Shown piece by piece: positions 25,613-34,448 of a DNA stretch of 64,000 nt; position 1 is the stretch's first letter, and each line of letters begins with the position of its first letter. The stretch is from Streptomyces vietnamensis (lineage in GTDB: Bacteria > Actinomycetota > Actinomycetes > Streptomycetales > Streptomycetaceae), in NCBI RefSeq assembly GCF_000830005.1, contig NZ_CP010407.1:6274001-6338000 (forward strand), in the 5' to 3' direction. The position numbers were made by a program, and so were the translations under genes. The notes beneath the pieces are model-generated. The model was not told the origin of the DNA. It did not search any database and saw only the letters and a program-made list of their open reading frames with translations.

Positions 25613-26509
25613 ATGAACCACCAGGGGTCGGAGATGCGTCACAGGCCGGAAACCGACGGGGCTGAGCCGGAGGAGGGGGAGGGGAGCGGCAGGAGAAGGA
25701 TCGACCTGAGTGTGGCTCAGGTCTCCGGCAGCGCCCTGGCCGCGGTCATCGCCGCCAAGCTCGCCTCGACCCTCGGTGTGTACGGCACGATCCTCGGCGC
25801 CGGTGTGATCAGTGTCATCGCGACCTGCGGCGGACCGCTCTTCCAGTACCTCTTCAAGCGCACCGGCGAGCAGGTCCGCGACGTGACCGCGGTGGCCAAG
25901 CCGAAGGCGCGTCAGGTCCGGGTCCCGGCCGGGCCGCAGGACGACCGCACCCTCATGCTCGCCACGGTCCCGGCCCCCCTGCCGTCCGACGGGGAGTTCG
26001 GCGAGGCGACCACGCACGGCACCCGCGTCCGGGGCTGGAAGCGGCCGGCGATCGCCGCCGCCCTGGTCTTCGGCGTCACCATGGGCGGCATCACCGCCTA
26101 CGAACTGGTCGCCGGGCAGGACTTCAGCGGCAAGCAGGGCACCACCACCTTCGGCTCCGTCGTGCGCGGCGGCGGCAGCAGCGGCCAGGACGCGCCCGAC
26201 CGGGACGCGGGGCCCACGCCCGCGCCGTCGGGGTCCGCGGACGGCACCGGGCGGCAGCAGGGCGGCACCGGCACCCCCACGACGGGATCCACGAAGGGAT
26301 CCACGCCGACCCAGGAGCCGACCACCGCCGCTCCGTCGACGGAGCCGACCCCCTCGGGTTCCGCCGGCGAGGGGACGACGCCCGCCCCGACGCCGACCGG
26401 TCCGACGACGGAACCGACCGCGCCGACCCAGGAGCCGACCGCCGGGACGGTGCAGCCGGAGACCCCCACGGCCCCGACGCCGGCCGGAGCCGACGCCGGA
26501 GCCGAGTGA
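25613..26509 (+). CDS. membrane protein with Pro/Thr-rich C-terminal tail, function unknown
   Basis: About 298 residues from ATG 25613; ATG 25634 or TTG 25508 are alternatives, and no ribosome site settles it. An acidic start leads to DLSVAQVSGSALAAVIAAKLASTLGVYGTILGAGVISVIATCGGPLFQYLFKRT, two close helices with a conserved actinobacterial pattern. A second membrane region follows (RPAIAAALVFGVTMGGITAYELV). The last about 130 residues are Gly/Pro/Thr/Ser repeats (TPTTGSTKGSTPTQEPTT), probably extracytoplasmic. No enzymatic motif is visible. Confidence 0.75.
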   Translation: MNHQGSEMRHRPETDGAEPEEGEGSGRRRIDLSVAQVSGSALAAVIAAKLASTLGVYGTILGAGVISVIATCGGPLFQYLFKRTGEQVRDVTAVAKPKARQVRVPAGPQDDRTLMLATVPAPLPSDGEFGEATTHGTRVRGWKRPAIAAALVFGVTMGGITAYELVAGQDFSGKQGTTTFGSVVRGGGSSGQDAPDRDAGPTPAPSGSADGTGRQQGGTGTPTTGSTKGSTPTQEPTTAAPSTEPTPSGSAGEGTTPAPTPTGPTTEPTAPTQEPTAGTVQPETPTAPTPAGADAGAE

Positions 26510-26535
26510 CCTTCAGGCGCGTGTCCGAGTGACCG

Positions 26536-27876
26536 TCAGTCGCCCAGGACCCGGCGCAGATAGTCGTTGGCGAACAGCCGGTCCGGGTCGAGCCGGTCGC
26601 GCAGCTCCGTGAACTCGGCGAAGCGCGGGTAGGCCTCGGAGAGGTAGGCGGCGTCGCGGGTGTGGACCTTGCCCCAGTGGGGGCGGCCCCCGTGCGCCGT
26701 CATGATGCGCTCCACCGCGGTGAAGTAGCCGTGGTGGGGCGTTCCCCTGTAGAGGTGGACGGCGATGTACGCGGTCTCCCGGCCCGAGGCCGTGGACAGC
26801 GCGATGTCGTCCGCCGGGGCCGTGCGCACCTCCACCGGGAAGCTCACCTTGAGCGGCGAGCGCTCGACCATCGCCTTGACCTCGCGCAGCGCGGCGACCG
26901 CCGCCTCACGCGGAAGCGCGTACTCCATCTCCAGGAAGCGGACCCGGCGCGGCGAGGTGAAGACCTTGTACGGGATGTCGGTGTACGTACGGGCCGACAG
27001 GGCCCGGCTGGAGACCTTGGCGATCGACGGGATGACCGGCGGCACCGCCCGGCCCAGCGAGCAGGCGAGCTGGAAGATCCCGTTGGAGAGGAGCTCGTCC
27101 TCGATCCAGCCGCTGATCTTTCCGGGCGGGGCGGCGGGGCCCGCGCTGCGGTTGTTGCGCTTGGTGTTGCAGTTGTCCGTGTGGGGGAACCAGTAGAACT
27201 CGAAGTGCTCGTTCTCCGCGTGCAGCTCGTCGAACTCCGAGGTGACCCGGTCGAAGCTCATCGGCTCCTCGCGCGCGGTGAGCAGGAAGACCGGCTCCAC
27301 CGCGAAGGTGATCGCCGTGACCACACCGAGGGCGCCGAGCCCGATCCGGGCGGCCGCGAAGACCTCCGGGTTCTCCTTCTCCGAACAGGTGAGCAGCTCG
27401 CCCGAGGCCGTGACCAGCTCCAGCTCGCGGATCTGCGCGGCGATGGACGCCGACTCGCGGCCCGTGCCGTGCGTGCCGGTGGAGGTGGCGCCGGCGACGG
27501 TCTGCTCCATGATGTCGCCCATGTTCGTGAGCGACAGGCCCTCCCGGGCCAGCGCCACGTTGAGCCGCTTCAGCGGCGTGCCCGACTCGACCGTCACGGT
27601 CATCGCCTCGCGGTCGATCCGCCGGATCCCGGTCAGCAGGCCCGGCCGGATCAGTACGCCGTCGGTGGCGGCGATCGAGGTGAAGGAGTGGCCGGTGCCG
27701 ACCGTCTTCACCCGCAGCCCGTCCTCGGCCGCGCGGCGCACCGCCTCGGCGAGCTCCTCGGCCGAGGCCGGGCTCACCTCCCGGACCGGGCGGGAGGTGA
27801 CGTTCCCCGCCCAGTTACGCCACGGGCTGCTCGCCGTCCTGGCGCTCCCCGACCCCGCTGTCGTCGTACCGCTCAC
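26536..27876 (-). CDS. FAD-linked D-arabinono-1,4-lactone oxidase/alditol-oxidase-like protein
   Basis: A 446-residue flavoprotein. Residues 20-190 form the PCMH-type FAD domain, with GTGHSFTSIAATDGVLI holding the histidine used for FAD attachment and MGDIMEQTVAGATSTGTHGTGRESAS lining the pyrophosphate. The C terminus is the ALO domain, ending HWGKVHTRDAAYLSEAYPRF, where HWGK is a family hallmark. It oxidises a sugar lactone or polyol with O2 or another acceptor; the exact substrate is unknown. The GTG start at 27876 has GGAGGGG upstream and lies within the 3' end of the MFS gene, a 62-bp overlap implying cotranslation. Confidence 0.88.
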   Translation of the reverse strand: MSGTTTAGSGSARTASSPWRNWAGNVTSRPVREVSPASAEELAEAVRRAAEDGLRVKTVGTGHSFTSIAATDGVLIRPGLLTGIRRIDREAMTVTVESGTPLKRLNVALAREGLSLTNMGDIMEQTVAGATSTGTHGTGRESASIAAQIRELELVTASGELLTCSEKENPEVFAAARIGLGALGVVTAITFAVEPVFLLTAREEPMSFDRVTSEFDELHAENEHFEFYWFPHTDNCNTKRNNRSAGPAAPPGKISGWIEDELLSNGIFQLACSLGRAVPPVIPSIAKVSSRALSARTYTDIPYKVFTSPRRVRFLEMEYALPREAAVAALREVKAMVERSPLKVSFPVEVRTAPADDIALSTASGRETAYIAVHLYRGTPHHGYFTAVERIMTAHGGRPHWGKVHTRDAAYLSEAYPRFAEFTELRDRLDPDRLFANDYLRRVLGD

Positions 27877-29077
27877 GCTGCCCCTCCCGGTTAGGCGCCG
27901 GCCTGCGCAGCCGGCGGTGTCCGAGGAGACCCACCGCGACCGCGAGCGCGCCCGAGACGACGGGCACCACGTACCCCGCCTCCGCCCCCGACGCGTCGAC
28001 CACCCAGCCGGCGGCCGAGGAGCCGAGCGCCACGCCGATCGCGAGCCCGGTACCCGTCCAGGTCATGCCCTCGGTCAGCTTGGTGCGCGGTACGTGCGCT
28101 TCGACGAGGGCCATGGTGGTCACCATCGTCGGTGCGATGGACAGGCCCGCGACAAAGAGCGCCACGGCCAGCAACGGCAAGTTCCCGGCCAGTAGGAGGG
28201 GGATCATACTCACGGCCATCGCGCAGATGCCCAGGAGCCATCTGCGGGACGCCTCGCCCTTGAGGCGGAGCAGTCCGAAGACGGCGCCGGCCAGGCCGGA
28301 ACCCAGCGCGTAGACGGCCAGGACGAGGCTGGCGGCGGCCTTGTGGCCCTGCTCCTCGGCGAAGGCCACGGTCACCACGTCCACCGAACCGAAGATGGCG
28401 CCGGTGGCGACGAACGCGAGGGTGAGCACCTGGAGGCCGGGGGAGCGGAGCGCGGAGGTACCCCGGGTGCCCTCCTTGGGGTGGGGGACCGGCTCCGTGG
28501 CGCGCTGCGAGGTCAGCCAGAAGACGCCGGCGGCCAGGAACGCCCCGGCGAACAGCGGACCGGCCTCGGGGAACCAGGCGGTCGACAGCCCGATCGAGAG
28601 GATCGGGCCGAAGATGAAGCACACCTCGTCGACGATCGACTCCCAGGAGTACGCCGTGTGCAGGCGCTGCACCTCGCCCCGGTAGATCTCCGCCCAGCGG
28701 GCGCGGATCATCGCGCCGACGCTCGGCACGCAGCCGATCACGGCCGTGAAGACGAAGAGGGTCCAGTCCGGTGCCTTCTGCTGCACGCAGAGGAGGAGCC
28801 CGGCGGCCGCGGCGAGCGAGACCAGCGTCACCGGGCGGAGCACCGCGCGCTGGCCGTACTGGTCGACCAGGCGCGAGACCAGGGGGCCGAGGACCGCGGC
28901 GGACATCGCGAGCGTCGCCGAGAGCGCGCCGGCGAGTCCGTACCGGCCGGTGACCTGCGAAATCATGGTCACGATGCCGATGCCCATCATGGACAGCGGC
29001 ATCCGGCCGAGGAACCCCGCGACGGAGAACGAGGCGGTTCCGGGCGCCGCGAAGATCGCGCGGTAGGGACTGGGCAA
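27815..29077 (-). CDS. MFS transporter
   Basis: A 420-residue 12-helix major facilitator. The loop 2-3 motif is GPLVSRLVDQYGQRAVLRP, an A-motif variant, and helices fill residues 15-400 with a hydrophilic central loop (SQRATEPVPHPKEGTRGTS). It starts at TTG 29077 with AAGGA 7 bp upstream; no ATG fits. Such proteins usually export drugs or metabolites. It shares a transcript with the downstream flavoprotein and diverges from the ferrochelatase gene. Confidence 0.88.
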   Translation of the reverse strand: MPSPYRAIFAAPGTASFSVAGFLGRMPLSMMGIGIVTMISQVTGRYGLAGALSATLAMSAAVLGPLVSRLVDQYGQRAVLRPVTLVSLAAAAGLLLCVQQKAPDWTLFVFTAVIGCVPSVGAMIRARWAEIYRGEVQRLHTAYSWESIVDEVCFIFGPILSIGLSTAWFPEAGPLFAGAFLAAGVFWLTSQRATEPVPHPKEGTRGTSALRSPGLQVLTLAFVATGAIFGSVDVVTVAFAEEQGHKAAASLVLAVYALGSGLAGAVFGLLRLKGEASRRWLLGICAMAVSMIPLLLAGNLPLLAVALFVAGLSIAPTMVTTMALVEAHVPRTKLTEGMTWTGTGLAIGVALGSSAAGWVVDASGAEAGYVVPVVSGALAVAVGLLGHRRLRRPAPNREGQRERYDDSGVGERQDGEQPVA

Positions 29078-29229
29078 GAGAGGTCCTTGGTCAACACGTG
29101 TAATTAACTCCTAAAGCCTACGGTGTTGAACTCGCTGCGTCATCCCCGTTTTCTGGACAGGCACTGCCGGACGAACCCCCGGACGGGCCGCGCCCTCCGC
29201 CGCCGGAAGCGGGTGGGAGGATCGGTGCC

Positions 29230-30357
29230 ATGTCCGATCAGCACGATCCCGCCCCGTACGACGCCCTGCTGCTGCTCTCCTTCGGCGGCCCCGAGGGCCC
29301 GGACGACGTGGTCCCGTTCCTGGAGAACGTGACGCGCGGCCGCGGCATCCCGAAGGAACGGCTCAAGGAAGTGGGACAGCACTACTTCCTCTTCGGCGGC
29401 GTCTCCCCGATCAACGACCAGAACCGCGCGCTCCTCGACGCGCTGCGGACGGACTTCGAGCAGGCCGGACTCGGTCTGCCGGTCTACTGGGGAAACCGGA
29501 ACTGGGCGCCGTACCTCACCGACACCCTCCGCGAGATGATCACCGACGGGCGGCGCCACATCGCCGTCCTCACCACCAGCGCGTACGCCTCCTACTCCGG
29601 CTGCCGCCAGTACCGCGAGAACCTCGCCGACGCGCTCGCCACCCTGGAGGCGGAGGGACTCCCGCTGCCCCGGGTCGACAAGCTCCGGCACTACTTCAAC
29701 CACCCCGGCTTCGTCGAGCCCATGGTCGAGGGCGTCCTCGCCTCCCTCGCGGAGCTCGACCCGTCCGTGCGGAACGGCGCCCACCTCGCCTTCACCACCC
29801 ACTCCATCCCCGAGTCCGCCGCCGACAGCTCGGGACCGGTCACCGAGCACGGCGAGGGCGGGGCGTACGTGAAGCAGCACCTCGACGTGGCCCGGGTGAT
29901 CGTCGACGCGGTCCGCGAGCAGACCGGCATCGCGCACCCCTGGAAGCTCGTCTACCAGTCCCGCAGCGGCGCCCCCCACATCCCGTGGCTGGAACCCGAC
30001 ATCTGCGACCACCTGGAGGAGCTCCACGGCGCCGGCGTGCCCGCCGCCGTCATGGTCCCGATCGGCTTCGTCTCCGACCACATGGAGGTCCTCTACGACC
30101 TCGACACGGAGGCCACCGCCAAGGCGGCCGAGCTCGGCCTGCCCGTCCGGCGCTCGGCGACCGTCGGAGCCGACCCGCGCTTCGCCGCCGCCGTCCGCGA
30201 GCTCGTCCTGGAGCGCGCCGCGACCGAGCGGGGGACCAGGGTCGAGCGGTGCGCGCTCGGTGCCCTCGGGCCCTCCCACGACCTCTGTCCGATCGGCTGC
30301 TGCCCGGCAAGGGCGGAGCGGCCCGCCGCGGCCGGAGCCGACAGCCCGTACGCGTAA
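29230..30357 (+). CDS. cpfC: coproporphyrin III ferrochelatase
   Basis: A 375-residue ferrochelatase (historically hemH) that inserts iron into coproporphyrin III, the penultimate step of actinobacterial haem synthesis. Active-site His191 lies in FTTHSIP and Glu286 in SDHMEVLYD. Actinobacterial enzymes carry a [2Fe-2S] cluster; candidate ligands are C125 and the C-terminal set C341, C353, C357 and C358 (HDLCPIGCC). The ATG at 29230 follows GGGAGGA. The inositol-phosphatase-type gene starts 10 bp after its stop, so both are cotranscribed. Confidence 0.94.
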   Translation: MSDQHDPAPYDALLLLSFGGPEGPDDVVPFLENVTRGRGIPKERLKEVGQHYFLFGGVSPINDQNRALLDALRTDFEQAGLGLPVYWGNRNWAPYLTDTLREMITDGRRHIAVLTTSAYASYSGCRQYRENLADALATLEAEGLPLPRVDKLRHYFNHPGFVEPMVEGVLASLAELDPSVRNGAHLAFTTHSIPESAADSSGPVTEHGEGGAYVKQHLDVARVIVDAVREQTGIAHPWKLVYQSRSGAPHIPWLEPDICDHLEELHGAGVPAAVMVPIGFVSDHMEVLYDLDTEATAKAAELGLPVRRSATVGADPRFAAAVRELVLERAATERGTRVERCALGALGPSHDLCPIGCCPARAERPAAAGADSPYA

Positions 30358-30366
30358 GGAGTCAGC

Positions 30367-31185
30367 GTGACCGACGTTTCCGACGTTCCCGACCCCCTGC
30401 TCACCGAACTGCTCGACCTCGCCCTGGAGGCCGCACGGCGGGCCGGAGCGCTGCTGCGCGACGGCCGGCCCGACGACCTGGCGGTGGCGATGACCAAGAC
30501 GAGCCCCATCGACGTGGTCACCGAGATGGACATCGCCGCCGAGAAGCTGATCACCGGCTTCCTCTCCGAGCACCGCCCGCACGACGGCTTCCTCGGCGAG
30601 GAGGGCGCGTCCAGCCCCGGCACCAGCGGGATCCGCTGGGTGATCGACCCGCTCGACGGCACCGTGAACTACCTCTACGGCCTGCCCACCTGGGCGGTCT
30701 CGATCGCCGCGGAACGGGACGGCGAGACCGTCGTCGGCGTGGTCGAGGCCCCGATGCGCGGCGAGACGTACCGGGCGGCCCTCGGCCGCGGCGCGTACGC
30801 GGGGGAGCGGCGCCTCGCCGTCCGCCCCTCGCCCGCCCTCGACCAGGCCCTCCTCGGCACCGGCTTCGGCTACATCCAGGCCCGCCGCGCCCACCAGGCC
30901 GACGTCGCCCAGCGGGTCATCCCGCGCGTCCGCGACATCCGCCGCGGCGGCTCGGCCGCCATCGACCTCTGCGACGTCGCCGCCGGCCGCCTCGACGCGT
31001 ACTACGAGCGCGGCCTCAACCCCTGGGACCTCGCGGCGGGGGCGCTCATCGCCCGCGAGGCGGGCGGCCTCACGGGCGGCCGCCCCGGCGAGCCGGAGTC
31101 CGGAGAGCTGACGCTCGCGGCCTCCCCGGGCCTCTTCGGGCCGCTCCAGGAGCTCCTGGAGGAGCTGGGGGCCTGGCACGACTAG
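30367..31185 (+). CDS. inositol monophosphatase family protein
   Basis: A 272-residue Mg-dependent Li-sensitive phosphatase. The metal-binding motifs are GFLGEEGAS, the diagnostic DPLDGTVNYLYGLP, and the distal ERGLNPWDLAAGALIAREAGG. It may hydrolyse inositol phosphate, histidinol phosphate or fructose-1,6-bisphosphate; the motif set alone cannot separate them. It starts at GTG 30367 behind AAGGAGTCAGC, overlapping the stop of ferrochelatase. Confidence 0.92.
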   Translation: MTDVSDVPDPLLTELLDLALEAARRAGALLRDGRPDDLAVAMTKTSPIDVVTEMDIAAEKLITGFLSEHRPHDGFLGEEGASSPGTSGIRWVIDPLDGTVNYLYGLPTWAVSIAAERDGETVVGVVEAPMRGETYRAALGRGAYAGERRLAVRPSPALDQALLGTGFGYIQARRAHQADVAQRVIPRVRDIRRGGSAAIDLCDVAAGRLDAYYERGLNPWDLAAGALIAREAGGLTGGRPGEPESGELTLAASPGLFGPLQELLEELGAWHD

Positions 31186-31212
31186 GACAGCCCCAGGGAC
31201 TGTCCGGTGGAC

Positions 31213-31258
31213 GCACGGGGGCCCCGGTGCCGGGAACGGCGCCGGGGCCCCTGCGTGC
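31213..31258 (+). terminator. rho-independent-type hairpin after the inositol phosphatase-type gene
   Basis: GCACGGGGGCCCCGGTGCCG pairs with CGGCGCCGGGGCCCCTGCGTGC around GGAA, a very GC-rich stem of about 20 bp with one or two mismatches. It lies between convergent genes and can stop both. Confidence 0.75.
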
Positions 31259-31299
31259 GTACGGGTCGGGCGGTGTACGGGTCGGACTGGTGATACGGG

Positions 31300-31473
31300 T
31301 CAGACGCCCGGCGCGGCCACCTCCACGCCGTGCTCGGCGGCCAGCCGGTGCAGGTCGTCCAGCTCCGCCTGCTCCATCTCCGCCAGGTAGTCGTCGCCCG
31401 TCTCACGGGCCCGCGTGAGGTCCGTCTGCGTGGTCCTGATGCGGTGCAGCAGTCCTGCGGTGAAAGCGTCCAT
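31300..31473 (-). CDS. small acidic protein, 57 aa, function unknown
   Basis: MDAFTAGLLHRIRTTQTDLTR starts a 57-residue, mostly helical protein rich in Glu, Asp and Leu (GDDYLAEMEQAELDDLHRLA), compatible with a short coiled coil. GAGGAGGGGG lies just upstream of the ATG at 31473, so translation is well supported. Similar short ORFs occur near cutRS in Streptomyces, as I recall; the function is unknown. A longer reading to 31590 adds an unlikely leader. Confidence 0.75.
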   Translation of the reverse strand: MDAFTAGLLHRIRTTQTDLTRARETGDDYLAEMEQAELDDLHRLAAEHGVEVAAPGV

Positions 31474-31847
31474 CGTGCGCCCCCTCCTCGTGGGTCCGGT
31501 GGCACGGGGGTGTGCCGAGGGTGGGTGGATCAGTAGGTGGATCACACACTGCGAACTCTGGGGGACAGAGAGCGGTCGGTTGCGCGCCACATACAGGGCG
31601 TGATCACGGGGTGTGCAGTCGTCCTCCCCAGCCCTTTCCTCAGAGAAACCTCAACTGGCCCGAGAATCCGGTGAATTCTTCGTTCCGGGCCGTGCGCCCC
31701 CTCGCGCGCCCCCTCCCGTCCGCGGCCCCGCACCGCCGTCTTACAGCCGGTTTACGCGCGTACGGGGCAGGATGGACACGCACAGTCAGTGCTCGGATTT
31801 CAGCCGGTCCCCACCCCGGACAGCGGCTCAACGGAAGGATCTACGAC
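31474..31847. other. divergent promoter region before cutR
   Basis: This 374-bp stretch contains no gene. It holds TTACAGCCGGTTTACGCG at about 31741-31758, a direct repeat of TTAC/TTTAC about 100 bp before cutR. That is a plausible response-regulator site for autoregulation, though not verifiable here. Confidence 0.45.
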
Positions 31848-32501
31848 GTGCGCGTACTCGTCGTCGAGGACGAGCAGCTGCTCGCCGATGCGGTGGCCAC
31901 CGGACTGCGCCGGGAGGCCATGGCCGTCGACGTCGTGTACGACGGCGCCGCGGCCCTGGAGCGCGTCGAGGTCAACGACTACGACGTCGTCGTCCTCGAC
32001 CGCGACCTCCCGCTCGTCCACGGCGACGACGTCTGCCGCAAGATCGTCGAGCTCGGCATGCCCACCCGCATCCTGATGCTCACCGCCGCCGGCGACGTCA
32101 GCGACCGCGTCGAGGGCCTGGAGCTCGGGGCGGACGACTACCTCCCCAAGCCCTTCGCCTTCACCGAGCTCACCGCGCGCGTGCGCGCCCTCGGCCGCCG
32201 CACCACCGTCCCGCTCCCGCCCGTCCTGGAGCGCGCCGGCATCAAGCTCGACCCGAACCGCCGCGAGGTCTTCCGCGAGGGCAAGGAGGTCCAGCTCGCG
32301 CCGAAGGAGTTCGCCGTCCTGGAGGTCCTCATGCGCAGCGAGGGCGCCGTCGTCTCGGCCGAGCAGCTCCTGGAGAAGGCCTGGGACGAGAACACCGACC
32401 CGTTCACCAACGTCGTGCGCGTCACCGTCATGACCCTGCGCCGCAAGCTCGGCGAGCCGCCGGTCATCGTCACCGTCCCCGGCTCCGGGTACCGGATCTG
32501 A
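31848..32501 (+). CDS. cutR: response regulator CutR (OmpR family)
   Basis: A 217-residue regulator. The receiver domain has the acidic pocket VEDEQ and phospho-acceptor D51 in VVVLDRDLP, lysine in LPKPFAF. The C-terminal winged helix reads QLAPKEFAVLEVLMRSEGAVVSAEQLLEKAWDENTDPFTNVVRVTVMTLRRKL. The GTG start follows AAGGA. cutS begins 4 bp after its stop. Gene order next to the ferrochelatase/inositol phosphatase pair supports CutRS, a system that controls secretion/folding stress responses and antibiotic production. Confidence 0.9.
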   Translation: MRVLVVEDEQLLADAVATGLRREAMAVDVVYDGAAALERVEVNDYDVVVLDRDLPLVHGDDVCRKIVELGMPTRILMLTAAGDVSDRVEGLELGADDYLPKPFAFTELTARVRALGRRTTVPLPPVLERAGIKLDPNRREVFREGKEVQLAPKEFAVLEVLMRSEGAVVSAEQLLEKAWDENTDPFTNVVRVTVMTLRRKLGEPPVIVTVPGSGYRI

Positions 32502-32505
32502 CCCG

Positions 32506-33744
32506 ATGGCCACGACCCCCGCACCCCACCCCCAGGCGCCACCGAAACCGACCTGGGACCCCCGGGACCCCGTCCGGCCGCTGCTGCGCCCGACCATCCG
32601 GATACGGCTCACGCTGCTGTACGGCGGGATGTTCCTGATCGCCGGCATCCTGCTGCTGTCGATCATCTACCTCTTCACCGCCCAGGCGCTCAGCGACAGC
32701 ACCTCCCAGCTGCCCTTCAAGGTCGTCAACGGCACGGTCCAGCCCACCACCTCCTGGTGCACGCTGCCCGAGTCCCCCACCGGCGACCAGCTCAACAACG
32801 CCGTCACGCTCTGCCTGCGGCACCAGAGCGACATCGCCCTGGAAGACCTGCTGCGCCGGTCCCTGTTCGCCCTGCTGGGCCTGAGCATCATCGCCTTCGC
32901 CTTCGGCTACGCCATGGCGGGACGGGTGCTCTCCCCGCTCGGTCGGATCACCCGGACCGCCCGCCAGGTGGCCAGTTCGGACCTGTCCCGGCGGATCGAG
33001 CTGGACGGCCCGGACGACGAGCTCAAGGAGCTCGCCGACACCTTCGACGACATGCTGGACCGCCTGGAGCGGGCCTTCACGGCCCAGCAGCGGTTCGTCG
33101 CGAACGCCTCGCACGAGCTGCGGACCCCGCTCGCGATCAACCGCACCCTCCTGGAGGTCCACCTCTCGGACCCCGGGGCGCCGGTGGAGCTCCACCAGCT
33201 CGGCAAGACCCTGCTCGCCACCAACGAGCGCAGCGAGCAGCTCGTCGAGGGCCTGCTGCTGCTCGCCCGGAGCGACAACGAGATCATCGAGCGCAAACCC
33301 GTGGACCTGGCCGAGGTCGCCGAGCGGGGCGTCGACCAGGTCCACGCCGAGGCCGAGGCCAAGGGCGTGGAGATCCGCGGCGAGCGCGAGTCGGCCGTCG
33401 TCCAGGGCAACGGCGTGCTCCTCGAACGGATCGTGCTGAACCTGCTCCAGAACGCCGTCCGGTACAACGTGCCGGAGGGCGGCTGGGTGGAGGTCACGAC
33501 CGAGGCCAAGGACGGCCAGGCGGTCCTGGTCGTCTCGAACACGGGTCCCGTGGTCCCCGCGTACGAGATCGACAACCTCTTCGAGCCGTTCAGAAGGCTC
33601 CGGCAGGAGCGGACCGGCAGCGACAAGGGGGTCGGTCTCGGCCTGTCGATCGCCCGGTCCGTGGCCCGCGCCCACGGCGGCCGTATCATCGCGGAGCCGC
33701 GCGAGGGCGGCGGACTCGTGATGCGCGTCACACTGCCGATCTGA
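32506..33744 (+). CDS. cutS: sensor histidine kinase CutS
   Basis: A 412-residue kinase. Two membrane helices (about residues 35-57 and 118-138) bracket a short 60-residue extracytoplasmic sensor containing exactly two cysteines, C85 and C103, consistent with a disulphide redox sensor. A HAMP domain follows, then the H-box with H203 in NASHELRTPL and the ATPase N, G1 and G2 boxes (NLLQNAVRYNVPEGG, SDKGVGLGLSIARS). It phosphorylates CutR. Work on CutS reported that the cysteine pair senses extracellular folding; that link is from the literature, not visible here. Confidence 0.9.
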   Translation: MATTPAPHPQAPPKPTWDPRDPVRPLLRPTIRIRLTLLYGGMFLIAGILLLSIIYLFTAQALSDSTSQLPFKVVNGTVQPTTSWCTLPESPTGDQLNNAVTLCLRHQSDIALEDLLRRSLFALLGLSIIAFAFGYAMAGRVLSPLGRITRTARQVASSDLSRRIELDGPDDELKELADTFDDMLDRLERAFTAQQRFVANASHELRTPLAINRTLLEVHLSDPGAPVELHQLGKTLLATNERSEQLVEGLLLLARSDNEIIERKPVDLAEVAERGVDQVHAEAEAKGVEIRGERESAVVQGNGVLLERIVLNLLQNAVRYNVPEGGWVEVTTEAKDGQAVLVVSNTGPVVPAYEIDNLFEPFRRLRQERTGSDKGVGLGLSIARSVARAHGGRIIAEPREGGGLVMRVTLPI

Positions 33745-34139
33745 CACACTGCACGAGCCGACCGGTTCCGTTCGCTTTGCGCGGAATTCCGGGACCCCGA
33801 TCCTGAGACGCTCATGTGTGATCGATCACAGGAAAAGGTGTCCGGCCCCCCACTCTCCGTGACCGGGAAATCCCTCGGAAAACCAGGAAAAGTCCGGGTT
33901 TCCCGGGCCCGGATTGACGGGAAGTACACGGGGTGGCGCCTGCGAGGGACGCCCGGAGGACCGTGTACGGTCCGGTTCGCCACCCGAAGCCGATCACTCG
34001 CGAGAGTGCGCGACGGGTGTCGATTGAGTAACAGACCTTGATGTGAGGCAAAATCTCCGCCTCAGGTCGGGCACAAGTCCGACCTCTCACGCGTTACGTG
34101 CGCTGGAGACACCGCAACCACCCAGAGGGGGAGAGCGAC
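33745..34139. other. intergenic region before the DUF4193 gene
   Basis: This 395-bp stretch has no gene. It contains the perfect palindrome TGTGATCGATCACA at 33817-33830 and stretches such as GGAAAACCAGGAAAAGTCC that are AT-richer than the surroundings. The last 100 bp hold the likely promoter of DUF4193, a highly expressed small-protein family. No terminator hairpin with a U tail was found for cutS. Confidence 0.45.
33817..33830. promoter_or_regulatory. perfect palindrome TGTGATCGATCACA
   Basis: This 14-bp palindrome resembles a Crp/Fnr half-site pair (TGTGA/TCACA) but with a 4-bp rather than 6-bp spacer. It lies 310 bp before the DUF4193 start and 73 bp after cutS. Confidence 0.35.
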
Positions 34140-34436
34140 ATGGCAACGGATTACGACACCCCACGCAAGACCGACGACGACGTCGACTCGGACAGCCTTG
34201 AGGAACTGAAGGCCCGCCGGAACGACAAGTCGACCTCGACCGTCGACGTCGACGAGTTCGAGGCCGCCGAAGGCCTGGAGCTTCCCGGCGCCGACCTCTC
34301 GAACGAGGAGCTGGCCGTCCGGGTCCTGCCCAAGCAGGCCGACGAGTTCACCTGCATGAGCTGCTTCCTCGTGCACCACCGCAGCCAGCTGGCCCGGGAG
34401 AAGAACGGCCAGCCGATCTGCCGCGACTGCGACTGA
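34140..34436 (+). CDS. DUF4193 family small zinc-ribbon protein
   Basis: A 98-residue acidic protein with a C-terminal zinc ribbon: CMSC and, 21 residues later, CRDC, in the order FTCMSCFLVHHRSQLAREKNG then ICRDC. The N-terminal 60 residues are disordered and acidic. The family is conserved across actinobacteria with unknown function. The ATG at 34140 follows GGGGGAG. It is probably followed in one transcript by the EcsC-like gene 12 bp downstream. Confidence 0.88.
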   Translation: MATDYDTPRKTDDDVDSDSLEELKARRNDKSTSTVDVDEFEAAEGLELPGADLSNEELAVRVLPKQADEFTCMSCFLVHHRSQLAREKNGQPICRDCD

Positions 34437-34448
34437 GACAGCTCGGCC

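Noticed and set aside
29085..29130. Iron box (DmdR/IdeR type) upstream of the ferrochelatase gene
   Set aside because: TTAGG-like half-sites occur but the pair does not match the 19-bp consensus.
33817..33830. Canonical Crp site
   Set aside because: The spacer between TGTGA and TCACA is 4 bp instead of 6.
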